Of a DNA stretch of 64,000 nucleotides, positions 1 to 8,437 are shown one piece after another. Every line of letters starts with the position of its first letter. Position 1 is the stretch's first letter. The stretch spans positions 18,907-82,906 of the forward strand of contig RDXY01000004.1 of the NCBI GenBank assembly GCA_004293045.1, written 5' to 3'. Source of the DNA: Flavobacteriia bacterium (GTDB lineage Bacteria > Bacteroidota > Bacteroidia > Flavobacteriales > Flavobacteriaceae). The notes beneath the pieces are model-generated. The model saw only the letters and a program-made list of their open reading frames with translations. It ran no database searches and had not been told where the DNA came from. The translations under genes and the position numbers were made by a program.

Positions 1-213
1 TTTATGGAAGGCGAAAATATTTATAAAAAACAATTGCCAACAAGCGGGATACTAGTAATGGGAAATGAAGCCAACGGCATATCATCAGAAATTGAAAATT
101 TAATTACTCAAAAAATTGCTATCCCTAGATTTGGAAATTTACAACAAACCGAAAGTTTAAACGTAGCCACCGCCACCGCCATATTTTTATCGGAATTTAA
201 AAGAAGTAACTAA
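1..213 (+). CDS. TrmH/SpoU-family RNA methyltransferase, C-terminal part (truncated by window edge)
   Basis: GILVMGNEANGIS...IPRFGNLQQTESLNVATATAIFLSEF matches SpoU motifs 2/3. Confidence 0.85.
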   Translation, partial: FMEGENIYKKQLPTSGILVMGNEANGISSEIENLITQKIAIPRFGNLQQTESLNVATATAIFLSEFKRSN

Positions 214-238
214 AAAATCAACTTTTTGACTTTACGAC

Positions 239-937
239 TTAATGGAACGTAAAGTTTACAAAAACCGCTCGGGTTTGCATCGATTTAATATTTCCGGTCC
301 AAGGAGAATTTGGATCCATATCGCGAATTAATTCATCACCCGTTCCAAAAACACCGCGGATGGATGGAGAAAATTTAAAATATTCCAAATATAAATCCAA
401 ACCAAAACCAACTTCGTAATTTTGCGTCCAAGTTTTTACTCGGAATCTATTTGCTGAATTATCGTCTGTTGCTTTTTCATTACTTCCTAAATTTAAAGTA
501 GAAGAAACACCTCCTACCAAAAATGGTCGCACATTTCCTGTTCGTAATGCAGAATATTTTAACAGCAATGGAAAATGTAAATTGGACGCTTTTACTTCTC
601 TTAATCGATCTACTCGATCTTCAATATTTGGGTAAATTAAATTACGTTGTGTGGCGTAAAAACCAGGTTCAAATCGTAAATCGAAAAAATCTATTAATCT
701 TAAGTTTACCACCAAACCTACGTTAAAACCAATGGCTGGCTTTAACTCGATATCTTTTCCAACGGTTTTGTAATTAAATTGATAATTATAACTACTAAAT
801 CCTAAATAATACCCAAAATGAATTTTTTGTTTTTCAAAATTTTGATCATTGATAATTGGATTTTTACCAAAGGTACCGCCCTGAGCAAATGATTTCAGCG
901 CGAATAATAAAATAAAAATAAGATATCTAACTTGCAT
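239..937 (-). CDS. porT: PorT-family outer membrane beta-barrel protein (type IX secretion)
   Basis: Signal peptide, beta-barrel-like sequence, adjacent to ubiE as is usual in Flavobacteriia. Confidence 0.75.
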   Translation of the reverse strand: MQVRYLIFILLFALKSFAQGGTFGKNPIINDQNFEKQKIHFGYYLGFSSYNYQFNYKTVGKDIELKPAIGFNVGLVVNLRLIDFFDLRFEPGFYATQRNLIYPNIEDRVDRLREVKASNLHFPLLLKYSALRTGNVRPFLVGGVSSTLNLGSNEKATDDNSANRFRVKTWTQNYEVGFGLDLYLEYFKFSPSIRGVFGTGDELIRDMDPNSPWTGNIKSMQTRAVFVNFTFH

Positions 938-939
938 AT

Positions 940-1671
940 TTACTTTTTTGATGCTTTATAAATTGTAGCCACACCCATGGTTTGTGGTTCGTGCTTTACC
1001 TCTATAAACCCAATTTTTCGTAAAATATTGTTTAATGCTTCTCCAAAAGGGAAATTTTGTGCAGAAGTAGACAAATATTTGTACGCGGCTTTATCTTTAG
1101 AAAACAGTTTTCCAATGGTAGGCATAATAAAATTGGTGTACACATAATAGCCTTGTTTAAAAGGAAATTTTGTAGGCACAGATGTTTCTAAAATGATAAA
1201 AGTACCATTTGGTTTCAATACACGAAGTATTTCAGAAAGTCCTTTTTCTAAATTTTCAAAATTTCTTACACCGTATGCCACGGTTATTACATCAAAATAA
1301 TTATCCGTGTAGGGAATTTTTTCTCCATCACCTAAAACCATTTGAATTTTTGAATCTAAGTTTTTGTCTGAAATTTTTTTCTTACCCATGTCAAGCATGC
1401 CTTGTGAAATATCTAAACCGATAATTTCTGTAGCTGTGGTTTCTGCAAACAATATGGCTAAATCTCCTGTTCCGGTAGCAATATCTAAAATAGAGGTTGG
1501 TTGTTGAAGTTTTACCATTTGTAAAATCTTCTTTTTCCAGGTAGCATCAGTTCCTAACGAAATTATTTTATTTAATCCATCATAATTTTCGGAAATGGTA
1601 TCAAACATTTGAGCTACTTGCTCTTTTTTACCTGTTTCGGAATCTTGATACGGTTTTATGGTTTCGGACAT
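940..1671 (-). CDS. ubiE: Demethylmenaquinone methyltransferase
   Basis: MFDTISENYDGLNKIISLGTDATWKK, DIATGTGDLAI, YGVRNFENLEKGLSE motifs; start chosen at internal Met. Confidence 0.95.
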   Translation of the reverse strand: MSETIKPYQDSETGKKEQVAQMFDTISENYDGLNKIISLGTDATWKKKILQMVKLQQPTSILDIATGTGDLAILFAETTATEIIGLDISQGMLDMGKKKISDKNLDSKIQMVLGDGEKIPYTDNYFDVITVAYGVRNFENLEKGLSEILRVLKPNGTFIILETSVPTKFPFKQGYYVYTNFIMPTIGKLFSKDKAAYKYLSTSAQNFPFGEALNNILRKIGFIEVKHEPQTMGVATIYKASKK

Positions 1672-1821
1672 TGTTTTAATTTTGAAGTACAAAAGTACGA
1701 TTAAAAAGTTCAAGTTCAAAAATCAAACTCAATTTCAAGAACAAGAACATTTTCCATTTTCAGAAACACTGATTAAAGAAATTTTAAAAATTTGTAAAAT
1801 CTGTGTTCCAAAAAAGTGTGT

Positions 1822-2307
1822 TTATTTTTTCAAATAAGTTTGAAACGTAAAATCAAAGGCGTGTTTTTCATCTTTTGGATGCAGTTCTTCAAAAATAAGA
1901 TTCCAATGTGTCGGATTTATTTCCGGGAAAAAAGTATCCGCTTCAACAGTTGTATGAACACGAGTAAGTTCAACTTTATCAGCCCTATCGATAGCTTGTT
2001 TGTAAATTTCGCCACCGCCAATAATAAAAACTTCTTCGTTTTTTGGACAAACTTTTATAGCTTCTTCTATACTTGAAACCACTATACATCCTTCTGGTGC
2101 TATATAATCCTTTTGACGAGTAATAATCACGTGTGTTCTGTTTGGTAAAGGTTTTGGAAAACTTTCAAAGGTTTTTCTTCCCATAATGATATAATGCTCA
2201 GAAGTTAACGCTTTAAAACGTTTAAAATCATCTGGTAAATGCCAAACCAATTGGTTGTCTTTTCCCAAAGCATTATTAGTTGATGTTGCGGCGATTAGTG
2301 TGAGCAT
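1822..2307 (-). CDS. folA: Dihydrofolate reductase
   Basis: LTLIAATSTNNALGKDNQLVWHLPDDFKRFK, GRKTFESFPKPLPNR, IIGGGEIYKQAI. Confidence 0.97.
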   Translation of the reverse strand: MLTLIAATSTNNALGKDNQLVWHLPDDFKRFKALTSEHYIIMGRKTFESFPKPLPNRTHVIITRQKDYIAPEGCIVVSSIEEAIKVCPKNEEVFIIGGGEIYKQAIDRADKVELTRVHTTVEADTFFPEINPTHWNLIFEELHPKDEKHAFDFTFQTYLKK

Positions 2308-2379
2308 AGTTGTAAATTTGATGTGCTAAGGTAATGATTTTGTGAGAAATTATTGATTTAAACTTTAATAGCTATTAAC

Positions 2380-2498
2380 GTTCCGCCGCTTCTCGTCAGT
2401 TGCGAACTTCGGGACGAATTATTTTCTGTTAAAGATAAAAATTCTTGTGAAACGTAAACGTGAATTTACTACAAAATTCGCAATCTTGCCAAACGCCT
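2380..2498. repeat. attC-like palindromic spacer A (119 bp)
   Basis: Stem TTGCGAACTT 2400-2409 / AAATTCGCAA 2474-2483; 3' end CTTGCCAAACGCCT. Confidence 0.6.
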
Positions 2499-3367
2499 GT
2501 TACAAGCAGGTTTTATTTTGAAATATTTGTTGTCTGTTTGGTCGAACTTTCACTTACAACTTTAAATTCCATTTCTTCATTACTAACATGCATATTTATT
2601 GTTGAATTTAATTCATATAACAGATAAAATGTGTTTTCAATATCATAAATGATTTGTCCATTTCCTGAACCATTTGCTTTTAATGATAAGTCAGTATTTT
2701 TTGAGTTTATGGCATATATTTGAGTTATGTCAAAATATGCATTATTATTTTCGATTTTTTTGAAAGTATAAGTTATTGTATTTGTTAAATTGAAATTAAA
2801 TTTTCCAATAGGAATGCTAATTGGCATTTCTCTCACAAAACTTTCTCCTAATTTTATTTTCTGTTCTGGTAATGAAACTTGACTGATTACTTTTTGCATA
2901 GAAGATAAGAAATCTATTCTATAGAGTGAATCTAATTTCGGCGCATTGATTGAATCTAATTCGGGTGTTTTATCTATAACTACATGTCCATATATAGTTG
3001 TTCCGCTAGGTATTATTGATTTTTCGTCGCCTTCAAATTTAATTGTTAAAGGGAATTTTCCATTTTTTAAGCTACCTGTCGAATTAGTACTTTCAATGTG
3101 ATTTTTGCTCAAAGTATATTTAGGATTTTCTAAATTTTTCTCTTCAAGTCTTTTTAATAATTCATTAGGACCTAAATAAGTTACTGTGTTTTTAGAAGTT
3201 GATTCCATTGATTGTTTGTAAACCAAATTCGGTTTATAGGCAACTTTAAAGAGAATTTCTTGTGCTTGAATTTCATAACTAATAAAAAAAAGTATAGAAA
3301 GTAATAAGAGTTTTTTCATTTTATATTTTGTCTTTTTAAACCGTTCGCCTTTAAACTTGCTTGTAAC
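2499..3367 (-). mobile_element. Integron-like unit 1 with matched inverted ends (GTTACAAGCAGGTTT / AAACTTGCTTGTAAC)
   Basis: 15-bp ends at 2499-2513 and 3353-3367, 14/15 complementary. Confidence 0.65.
2513..3319 (-). CDS. Exported hypothetical protein (DUF6263-like); sole gene of integron-like unit 1
   Basis: ORF with signal peptide MKKLLLLSILFFISYEIQAQ; start moved to internal Met, 34 bp inside the unit boundary. Confidence 0.6.
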   Translation of the reverse strand: MKKLLLLSILFFISYEIQAQEILFKVAYKPNLVYKQSMESTSKNTVTYLGPNELLKRLEEKNLENPKYTLSKNHIESTNSTGSLKNGKFPLTIKFEGDEKSIIPSGTTIYGHVVIDKTPELDSINAPKLDSLYRIDFLSSMQKVISQVSLPEQKIKLGESFVREMPISIPIGKFNFNLTNTITYTFKKIENNNAYFDITQIYAINSKNTDLSLKANGSGNGQIIYDIENTFYLLYELNSTINMHVSNEEMEFKVVSESSTKQTTNISK

Positions 3368-3485
3368 GTTCCGGCGCTTGGCGTAGTGGCGGATTTTTAC
3401 CACAAATGTTTATACGAAGCACTCACTTCAAATATAGCAAAAATGTCTCTACGAAGCACGTCACCCGCCATTACGCCAAACCGCT
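3368..3485. repeat. attC-like palindromic spacer B (118 bp)
   Basis: Stem TTGGCGTAGTGGCGG 3378-3392 / CCGCCATTACGCCAA 3465-3479, 14/15. Confidence 0.75.
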
Positions 3486-3505
3486 GTTATGTGCCGTTTT
3501 TCTTG

Positions 3506-3724
3506 TCAGTGTTGTAACCAATTTTTGTAACGTTTCTGCAATAGTCCTAATAAAAGTCCCATTAAGGGAACTAAAATGAGTGTCAAAATTAAGGTCTTTA
3601 AAAGATTGTGCAAATGTCCAATGTGAGGCATAAGCAACGCGAACAGAATATTGATTAATGGATAAATACAAAGCCAAGTAAGTAAAGCCATTTTCCACTT
3701 TTCGGGTTGTCCGTTTTCTTTCAT
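3506..3724 (-). CDS. Small two-helix membrane protein (DUF2798-like)
   Basis: 72-aa hydrophobic ORF, ATGA overlap with the SDR gene. Confidence 0.6.
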   Translation of the reverse strand: MKENGQPEKWKMALLTWLCIYPLINILFALLMPHIGHLHNLLKTLILTLILVPLMGLLLGLLQKRYKNWLQH

Positions 3725-4491
3725 AGCGGTTGAACTGGCGATTTTTTGTTAATGATTTTCAAGAAAAGTTTAGGGTTAATTCTTGAACCAATTCTTAAAA
3801 CTTTTACAATGCCAATAGGTATTTCAAAAATGTCCTTGCTTATTGCGTTTAAGCTTTCAATAGCCACTTTTTCTGCTGAAATTCCTTTGTCAGTTTGTCC
3901 ACGTTTATCTCTTGCACCATTATCTAACTCAGTATCTACAATTGGTGGTAAAATTTCAAAAACCTTTACAGTTGTGGCTTCTAACTGCTTGCGTAATGAA
4001 ATTGAAAAAGAATGTAAAGCAGATTTTGTCGCTGAATAAATAGGAACAATTCCCAATGGAACAATTCCCAATCCAGATGAAACATTGACAATTGCACTTT
4101 CTTTTTGCTTCATAAAGTGAGGTGTAAAAAGTGCTGTCAAATGGAAAGTTGCTTCTAAATTGATTGAAGTTTCGCTGTCACCATTCAGATAGTCCGTTTC
4201 GCCCTTTCTAAAATCAATTTCTCGCTGAATACCTGCATTGTTCACAATTATATTAATAGCAGGAAATTGTGCTATGCAAAAATTGAATAGTTGTCTGCGT
4301 TCTTCAACATTAGAAATGTCGCACTGTTTTGTAATAAGTTGAGGAAGCAAGATTTTTGCTTCCTTTAATTTATTCTCTCTTCTGCCGCACACTATAACAG
4401 TATTGCCTTTGGCAACAAATTGTTTAGCCAATTCTAAGCCAATGCCTGTTGCTCCGCCTGTTATCAGGATTGTATTATTTGTTAGATTCAT
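3721..4491 (-). CDS. SDR family oxidoreductase (DltE-like)
   Basis: TGGATGIG, NNAG, YSATK motifs. Confidence 0.92.
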   Translation of the reverse strand: MNLTNNTILITGGATGIGLELAKQFVAKGNTVIVCGRRENKLKEAKILLPQLITKQCDISNVEERRQLFNFCIAQFPAINIIVNNAGIQREIDFRKGETDYLNGDSETSINLEATFHLTALFTPHFMKQKESAIVNVSSGLGIVPLGIVPIYSATKSALHSFSISLRKQLEATTVKVFEILPPIVDTELDNGARDKRGQTDKGISAEKVAIESLNAISKDIFEIPIGIVKVLRIGSRINPKLFLKIINKKSPVQPL

Positions 4492-4492
4492 T

Positions 4493-4891
4493 TTATTGTT
4501 TGTTTAAAGGTGCAAAAAAACCAATGTTGTTTCCGTCTGGGTCAATTACTTGTGCAAAACGTTGTCCCCAAAATGCGTCCCAAGGTTCTTTGAAAGATTG
4601 ATGTCCTGCTTCAATAAGTTTGGTGTAAGTTTCGTCAACTTCTGCTGGTGTTTTACACGCAAATTGCAAACTAATTCTATTGTCGCCTATTGGGGCTTGC
4701 CAATTTGGGTTTGTATGCAACATTGTAGTTTCGGGAATAAATCCGATACTGTAACCGTCTTCCGATGTAAACTCAACGTGGTGTTCGTTGTCCTGACCTT
4801 CGGGAATTGCAAGCCCAAGAGTACGATAGAATGAAAGGGATTTTCCTAAGTCTTTTACAGTTATGCCAACTGTGTGTAATGAAATTGCCAT
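4493..4891 (-). CDS. VOC (glyoxalase/bleomycin resistance) family protein
   Basis: Short VOC-fold ORF, FAQVIDPDGNNIGFFAP. Confidence 0.88.
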   Translation of the reverse strand: MAISLHTVGITVKDLGKSLSFYRTLGLAIPEGQDNEHHVEFTSEDGYSIGFIPETTMLHTNPNWQAPIGDNRISLQFACKTPAEVDETYTKLIEAGHQSFKEPWDAFWGQRFAQVIDPDGNNIGFFAPLNKQ

Positions 4892-4975
4892 TGTTTATAT
4901 TTTTGAATGATTTAATGGCACAAAGTTCTGTAATCCTTTTTTAGTAAGTGTTGCTCTATATCAACGTTTTGATGA

Positions 4976-5374
4976 TTACGATATTTGGTAAGATTTTTTT
5001 ATGAAGCTGTAAATTTCAGTTGTCAATTCGTCCAGAGTGGAAATTCGGATATGATTTTCATATTTACTGTTCCAAATTAAACTTTTGATTATTGGAAAAT
5101 CGTTTTGCTCTTTTTCTGAATAAAACTTGATGTCTAATTGTGTTTTCATAGGTCTCACAATTAGAAAGGTTTTGTGATGAACAAATACAATACAGTTTTT
5201 TGTCGCACTTACTACGATGTTTTCCCAATTAATAATTTCCGCTAAAAGTCTGTCAAATATAAATTCTAATTCTTCTGCTTTATTTTTGAAAAGATCTCCA
5301 ATGTTTACTTTTACACAGTTATGCCATTGGTTTGGGTTTTTTAATTCTCTTTCACATTTAGGGCAAGTCTGCAT
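4976..5374 (-). CDS. DUF5655-like protein with N-terminal CxxC...HxC
   Basis: TCPKCERELKNPNQWHNC followed by a DUF5655-like domain. Confidence 0.65.
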   Translation of the reverse strand: MQTCPKCERELKNPNQWHNCVKVNIGDLFKNKAEELEFIFDRLLAEIINWENIVVSATKNCIVFVHHKTFLIVRPMKTQLDIKFYSEKEQNDFPIIKSLIWNSKYENHIRISTLDELTTEIYSFIKKSYQIS

Positions 5375-5375
5375 A

Positions 5376-5945
5376 TTAAAGTTGTGATTTTATTCTGCTC
5401 AAAGTAGAAGGTGTCAAACCTAAATACGATGCAGCCATTTTGTTAGAAACTCTTACTAAAAAGTCGGGTTGATATTTCATAACCCATTGCACTTTTTCTA
5501 ATGCGTCAAAACCCTGAAAACCATAAATCCTTTGTTGAGCCGTAATGAAACCACGTTCTAAAATTTGTCTATAAACTTTGGCAAACTGAGGCACAGTTTC
5601 AACTAAATGAAAAAAGTTTTCTCTTGATATTTTTAGTAGTTCGGATTTTTCAATTGTCTGTACAAACTCGAAAGCTAGTGTTTGGTCTATTAAGCTTGGT
5701 AGTGCTGTGCCAAAAGCACCTTCAAAAGCAAAATACCTTGTTGTGTCTATGCCTTCATTGTTAGTTGTAAATAGTCTTAAACAACCCTTATTTACAAAAT
5801 AGTAATGTTTGCAAATCTGTCCTTGATTGAGTAGAAATTCGTTTCGTTTTGTTGTCAAGTGGGTAAAATGAGAACAAATATGGTCGAGTGTCGGCTCGTC
5901 AATAATTGTCCTATTCCTAAAATATATTTTGAGTTTTTCGTACAT
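5376..5945 (-). CDS. Crp/Fnr family transcriptional regulator (cyclic nucleotide-binding domain)
   Basis: cNMP fold plus C-terminal NKMAASYLGLTPSTLSRIK HTH. Confidence 0.9.
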   Translation of the reverse strand: MYEKLKIYFRNRTIIDEPTLDHICSHFTHLTTKRNEFLLNQGQICKHYYFVNKGCLRLFTTNNEGIDTTRYFAFEGAFGTALPSLIDQTLAFEFVQTIEKSELLKISRENFFHLVETVPQFAKVYRQILERGFITAQQRIYGFQGFDALEKVQWVMKYQPDFLVRVSNKMAASYLGLTPSTLSRIKSQL

Positions 5946-5985
5946 CTGTCTGTTTGTGTGGTGTCGCTTTAAAATGGCACATAAC

Positions 5986-6103
5986 GGTTTGCAGCTTGCA
6001 GAAGTGGCGGATTATTTGCACCAAAGTTACTAAATATTACTGAACTTTCAACAAGCACAAAACTTTCTGAAATGCACTGAACCCGCCATTTTTGCAAACT
6101 GCT
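5986..6103. repeat. attC-like palindromic spacer C (118 bp)
   Basis: Stem TTGCAGAAGTGGCGG 5996-6010 / CCGCCATTTTTGCAA 6083-6097, 13/15. Confidence 0.75.
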
Positions 6104-7501
6104 GTTGTATGAAGCCTTAAGTTAAAAAAATTAAACTTTATTGTTTAAGTAATTTATAATTAAATACATTATTTTCTGTTTCAACTTTAATTATATACAT
6201 ACCTTTTGGTAATGAGTTAATATTTATTATTGAATTATTACCAGTTATCTTTAATACTTGTTTGCCTGATATATCATGCATATAAATATTTCTTGTATTT
6301 GAATTTTTTAGGTTTTTTAAATAAAAGAAATCACTAGCAGGGTTTGGAAATATTTTAAAATCTTCAGTTGAATAATAATCCAAACCTAAATTTGTACAAC
6401 TGACATTAATTGGAAAAAAGCTATCTAAATTTGATCCAATACCCAATTGACCTAAATTATTTTGACCAAAAGTACTTAGTTCAAAATCTGAGTTTAAAAC
6501 AGAAGAAAATTTGAAACCATTACTTAACATTGTCCAATTAGTTCCATTTCCTACTTGTGATGGATTACTAACATTCGTGTTGTTTCCATTACCTAATTGT
6601 CCATTAGAATTATTTCCCCAAGACCAGAGTGTTCCATTATTTTTTAAAGCTAAATTAAAGTTAAAGTAAGAACTTATTTTTGACCAATCTGAAGAAGCCC
6701 CATTTTGTGTCGGAATTGAATTAAAGTTTGCACCCCAAGACCAAAGTGTTCCATTATTTTTTATAGCCATAGTATACCAGAAGCCTGTTGAAATTTCTTT
6801 CCAATCTGTTGAAGTGCCAATTTGAGTAGGAGCGAAAATTTGCGAGAATAAAATTCCATTTCCTAATTCACCATAATTACTTTGCCCCCAAGACCATAAT
6901 GTGTTATTATTTTTTAATGCTATAGTCGATAGTCCTCCAAAGGATATGGATTTCCAATCCATATCAGTTCCTATTTGTGTAGGAACTAATATATCAGATG
7001 TGTTAGATGGTTGACCCAATTGATTATTTCCATCGTTTAAACCCCAACCCCAAAGAGTAAAGTTATTTTTTATTGCAGCTGAAACATATATTCCACCAAA
7101 AACATCTTTCCAGTCATTTTCATTTCCAATTTGAGTAGGTGTATTTAAATTAATAATTGAATTATTTCCGATTTGTCCATTAGAATTATTTCCCCAAGCC
7201 CAGAGTGTTCCATCGTTTTTTATACCAATTGAATGACCCGCTCCAGCTGCAATATCTCTCCAATTATTAGAATTTCCTATCTGAATTGGTATATTACTAT
7301 CTATATTATTTCCATTACCTAATTGTCCGAATTGATTCATTCCCCAAGCCCAAAGTGTTCCATCAGTTCTTATAGCTATTGTATGATATTGACCATTGCT
7401 TACTTGTTTCCAACATTGGGAATATAATTCGTTATTTATTAACATTAAGACTAATAATAGTAGTTTTTTCATAATTGTAGTTTTTAAAGGTTTTATACAA
7501 C
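6104..7501 (-). mobile_element. Integron-like unit 3 with matched inverted ends (GTTGTATGAAGCCTT / AAGGTTTTATACAAC)
   Basis: 15-bp ends at 6104-6118 and 7487-7501, 13/15 complementary. Confidence 0.6.
6138..7472 (-). CDS. Secreted RCC1-repeat protein with type IX secretion C-terminal sorting domain
   Basis: Repeated NNGTLWSWGxNxxGQLGNG units; C-terminal FKIFPNPASDFFYLKN...GMYIIKVE...KLLKQ. Confidence 0.9.
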   Translation of the reverse strand: MKKLLLLVLMLINNELYSQCWKQVSNGQYHTIAIRTDGTLWAWGMNQFGQLGNGNNIDSNIPIQIGNSNNWRDIAAGAGHSIGIKNDGTLWAWGNNSNGQIGNNSIINLNTPTQIGNENDWKDVFGGIYVSAAIKNNFTLWGWGLNDGNNQLGQPSNTSDILVPTQIGTDMDWKSISFGGLSTIALKNNNTLWSWGQSNYGELGNGILFSQIFAPTQIGTSTDWKEISTGFWYTMAIKNNGTLWSWGANFNSIPTQNGASSDWSKISSYFNFNLALKNNGTLWSWGNNSNGQLGNGNNTNVSNPSQVGNGTNWTMLSNGFKFSSVLNSDFELSTFGQNNLGQLGIGSNLDSFFPINVSCTNLGLDYYSTEDFKIFPNPASDFFYLKNLKNSNTRNIYMHDISGKQVLKITGNNSIININSLPKGMYIIKVETENNVFNYKLLKQ

Positions 7502-7594
7502 TTGTTTATATACTCAGTTTTTTGTTATTTAGTTGAGCATATCCACCTATTTTATAATAGCTTTGCTCAATTATTTTGTGTTTTATATTTTTTT

Positions 7595-8419
7595 CTAAAC
7601 CGAAACCGCTCCTTTAATATGCTCGTGTGGGTCGTAGCCTTCCAACGTGAAATCGTCAAAAGTGAAATCGAAAATGTTGGTTACAGCTGGGTTCAATTTC
7701 ATTATTGGTAATTTTCTTGGCTCACGGCTCAATTGTAAATTCACTTGTTCTATATGATTGTTGTAAATATGTGCGTCACCAAACGTATGGATAAATTCAC
7801 CCGCTTCTAAACCACAAACTTGGGCTACCATCATCGTAAATAAGGCATACGACGCTATATTAAAGGGCACGCCCAAGAAAATATCAGCACTACGTTGGTA
7901 CAACTGACAAGATAATTTCCCATCAGAAACATAAAACTGAAAAAACGCATGACAAGGCGGTAAAGCCGCTTTTCCGTTAGCCACATTTTCCGAAAAAGAA
8001 ACGGTAGTGTCTGGCAACACCGATGGATTCCAAGCCGAAATTAACATTCTACGGCTGTTTGGATTGGTTTTTAAGGTTTCAATTAATTCTGTAATTTGAT
8101 CGATTTCTTCGCTGTTCCAATTTCTCCATTGGTGCCCATACACAGGCCCTAAATTGCCATTTTCATCTGCCCAAGCATCCCAAATTTTTACGCCATTTTC
8201 TTGTAAATAGGCAATATTTGTTTCGCCTTTTAAAAACCAAAGTAATTCGTGAATAATCGATTTTAAATGTAACTTTTTGGTGGTTACCATCGGAAAACCT
8301 TCACTTAAATCAAATCGCATTTGGTAGCCAAAAACACTAATGGTTCCTGTTCCTGTTCGGTCGCCTTTTTGAGTTCCGTTCGCTAAAACGTGCTTTACTA
8401 AATCGTGATATTGTTTCAT
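7595..8419 (-). CDS. thyA: Thymidylate synthase
   Basis: [33 protein letters not shown]. Confidence 0.98.
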   Translation of the reverse strand: MKQYHDLVKHVLANGTQKGDRTGTGTISVFGYQMRFDLSEGFPMVTTKKLHLKSIIHELLWFLKGETNIAYLQENGVKIWDAWADENGNLGPVYGHQWRNWNSEEIDQITELIETLKTNPNSRRMLISAWNPSVLPDTTVSFSENVANGKAALPPCHAFFQFYVSDGKLSCQLYQRSADIFLGVPFNIASYALFTMMVAQVCGLEAGEFIHTFGDAHIYNNHIEQVNLQLSREPRKLPIMKLNPAVTNIFDFTFDDFTLEGYDPHEHIKGAVSV

Positions 8420-8437
8420 TTATATGGGTTTAAGGTG

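Larger units (their letters stand above)
3486..5985 (-). mobile_element. Integron-like unit 2 with matched inverted ends (GTTATGTGCCGTTTT / AAAATGGCACATAAC)
   Basis: 15-bp ends at 3486-3500 and 5971-5985, 14/15 complementary. Confidence 0.65.

Noticed and set aside
3471-3698. 75-aa ORF in another frame over the DUF2798-like gene
   Set aside because: Starts inside the alternative frame and runs into spacer B; the 72-aa frame is membrane-protein-like and abuts the SDR gene.
2376-7501. Calling the array a canonical integron with standard attC sites
   Set aside because: End sequences do not fit GTTRRRY/RYYYAAC, units have about 15-bp rather than 7-bp matched ends, and no intI-like gene is in the window.
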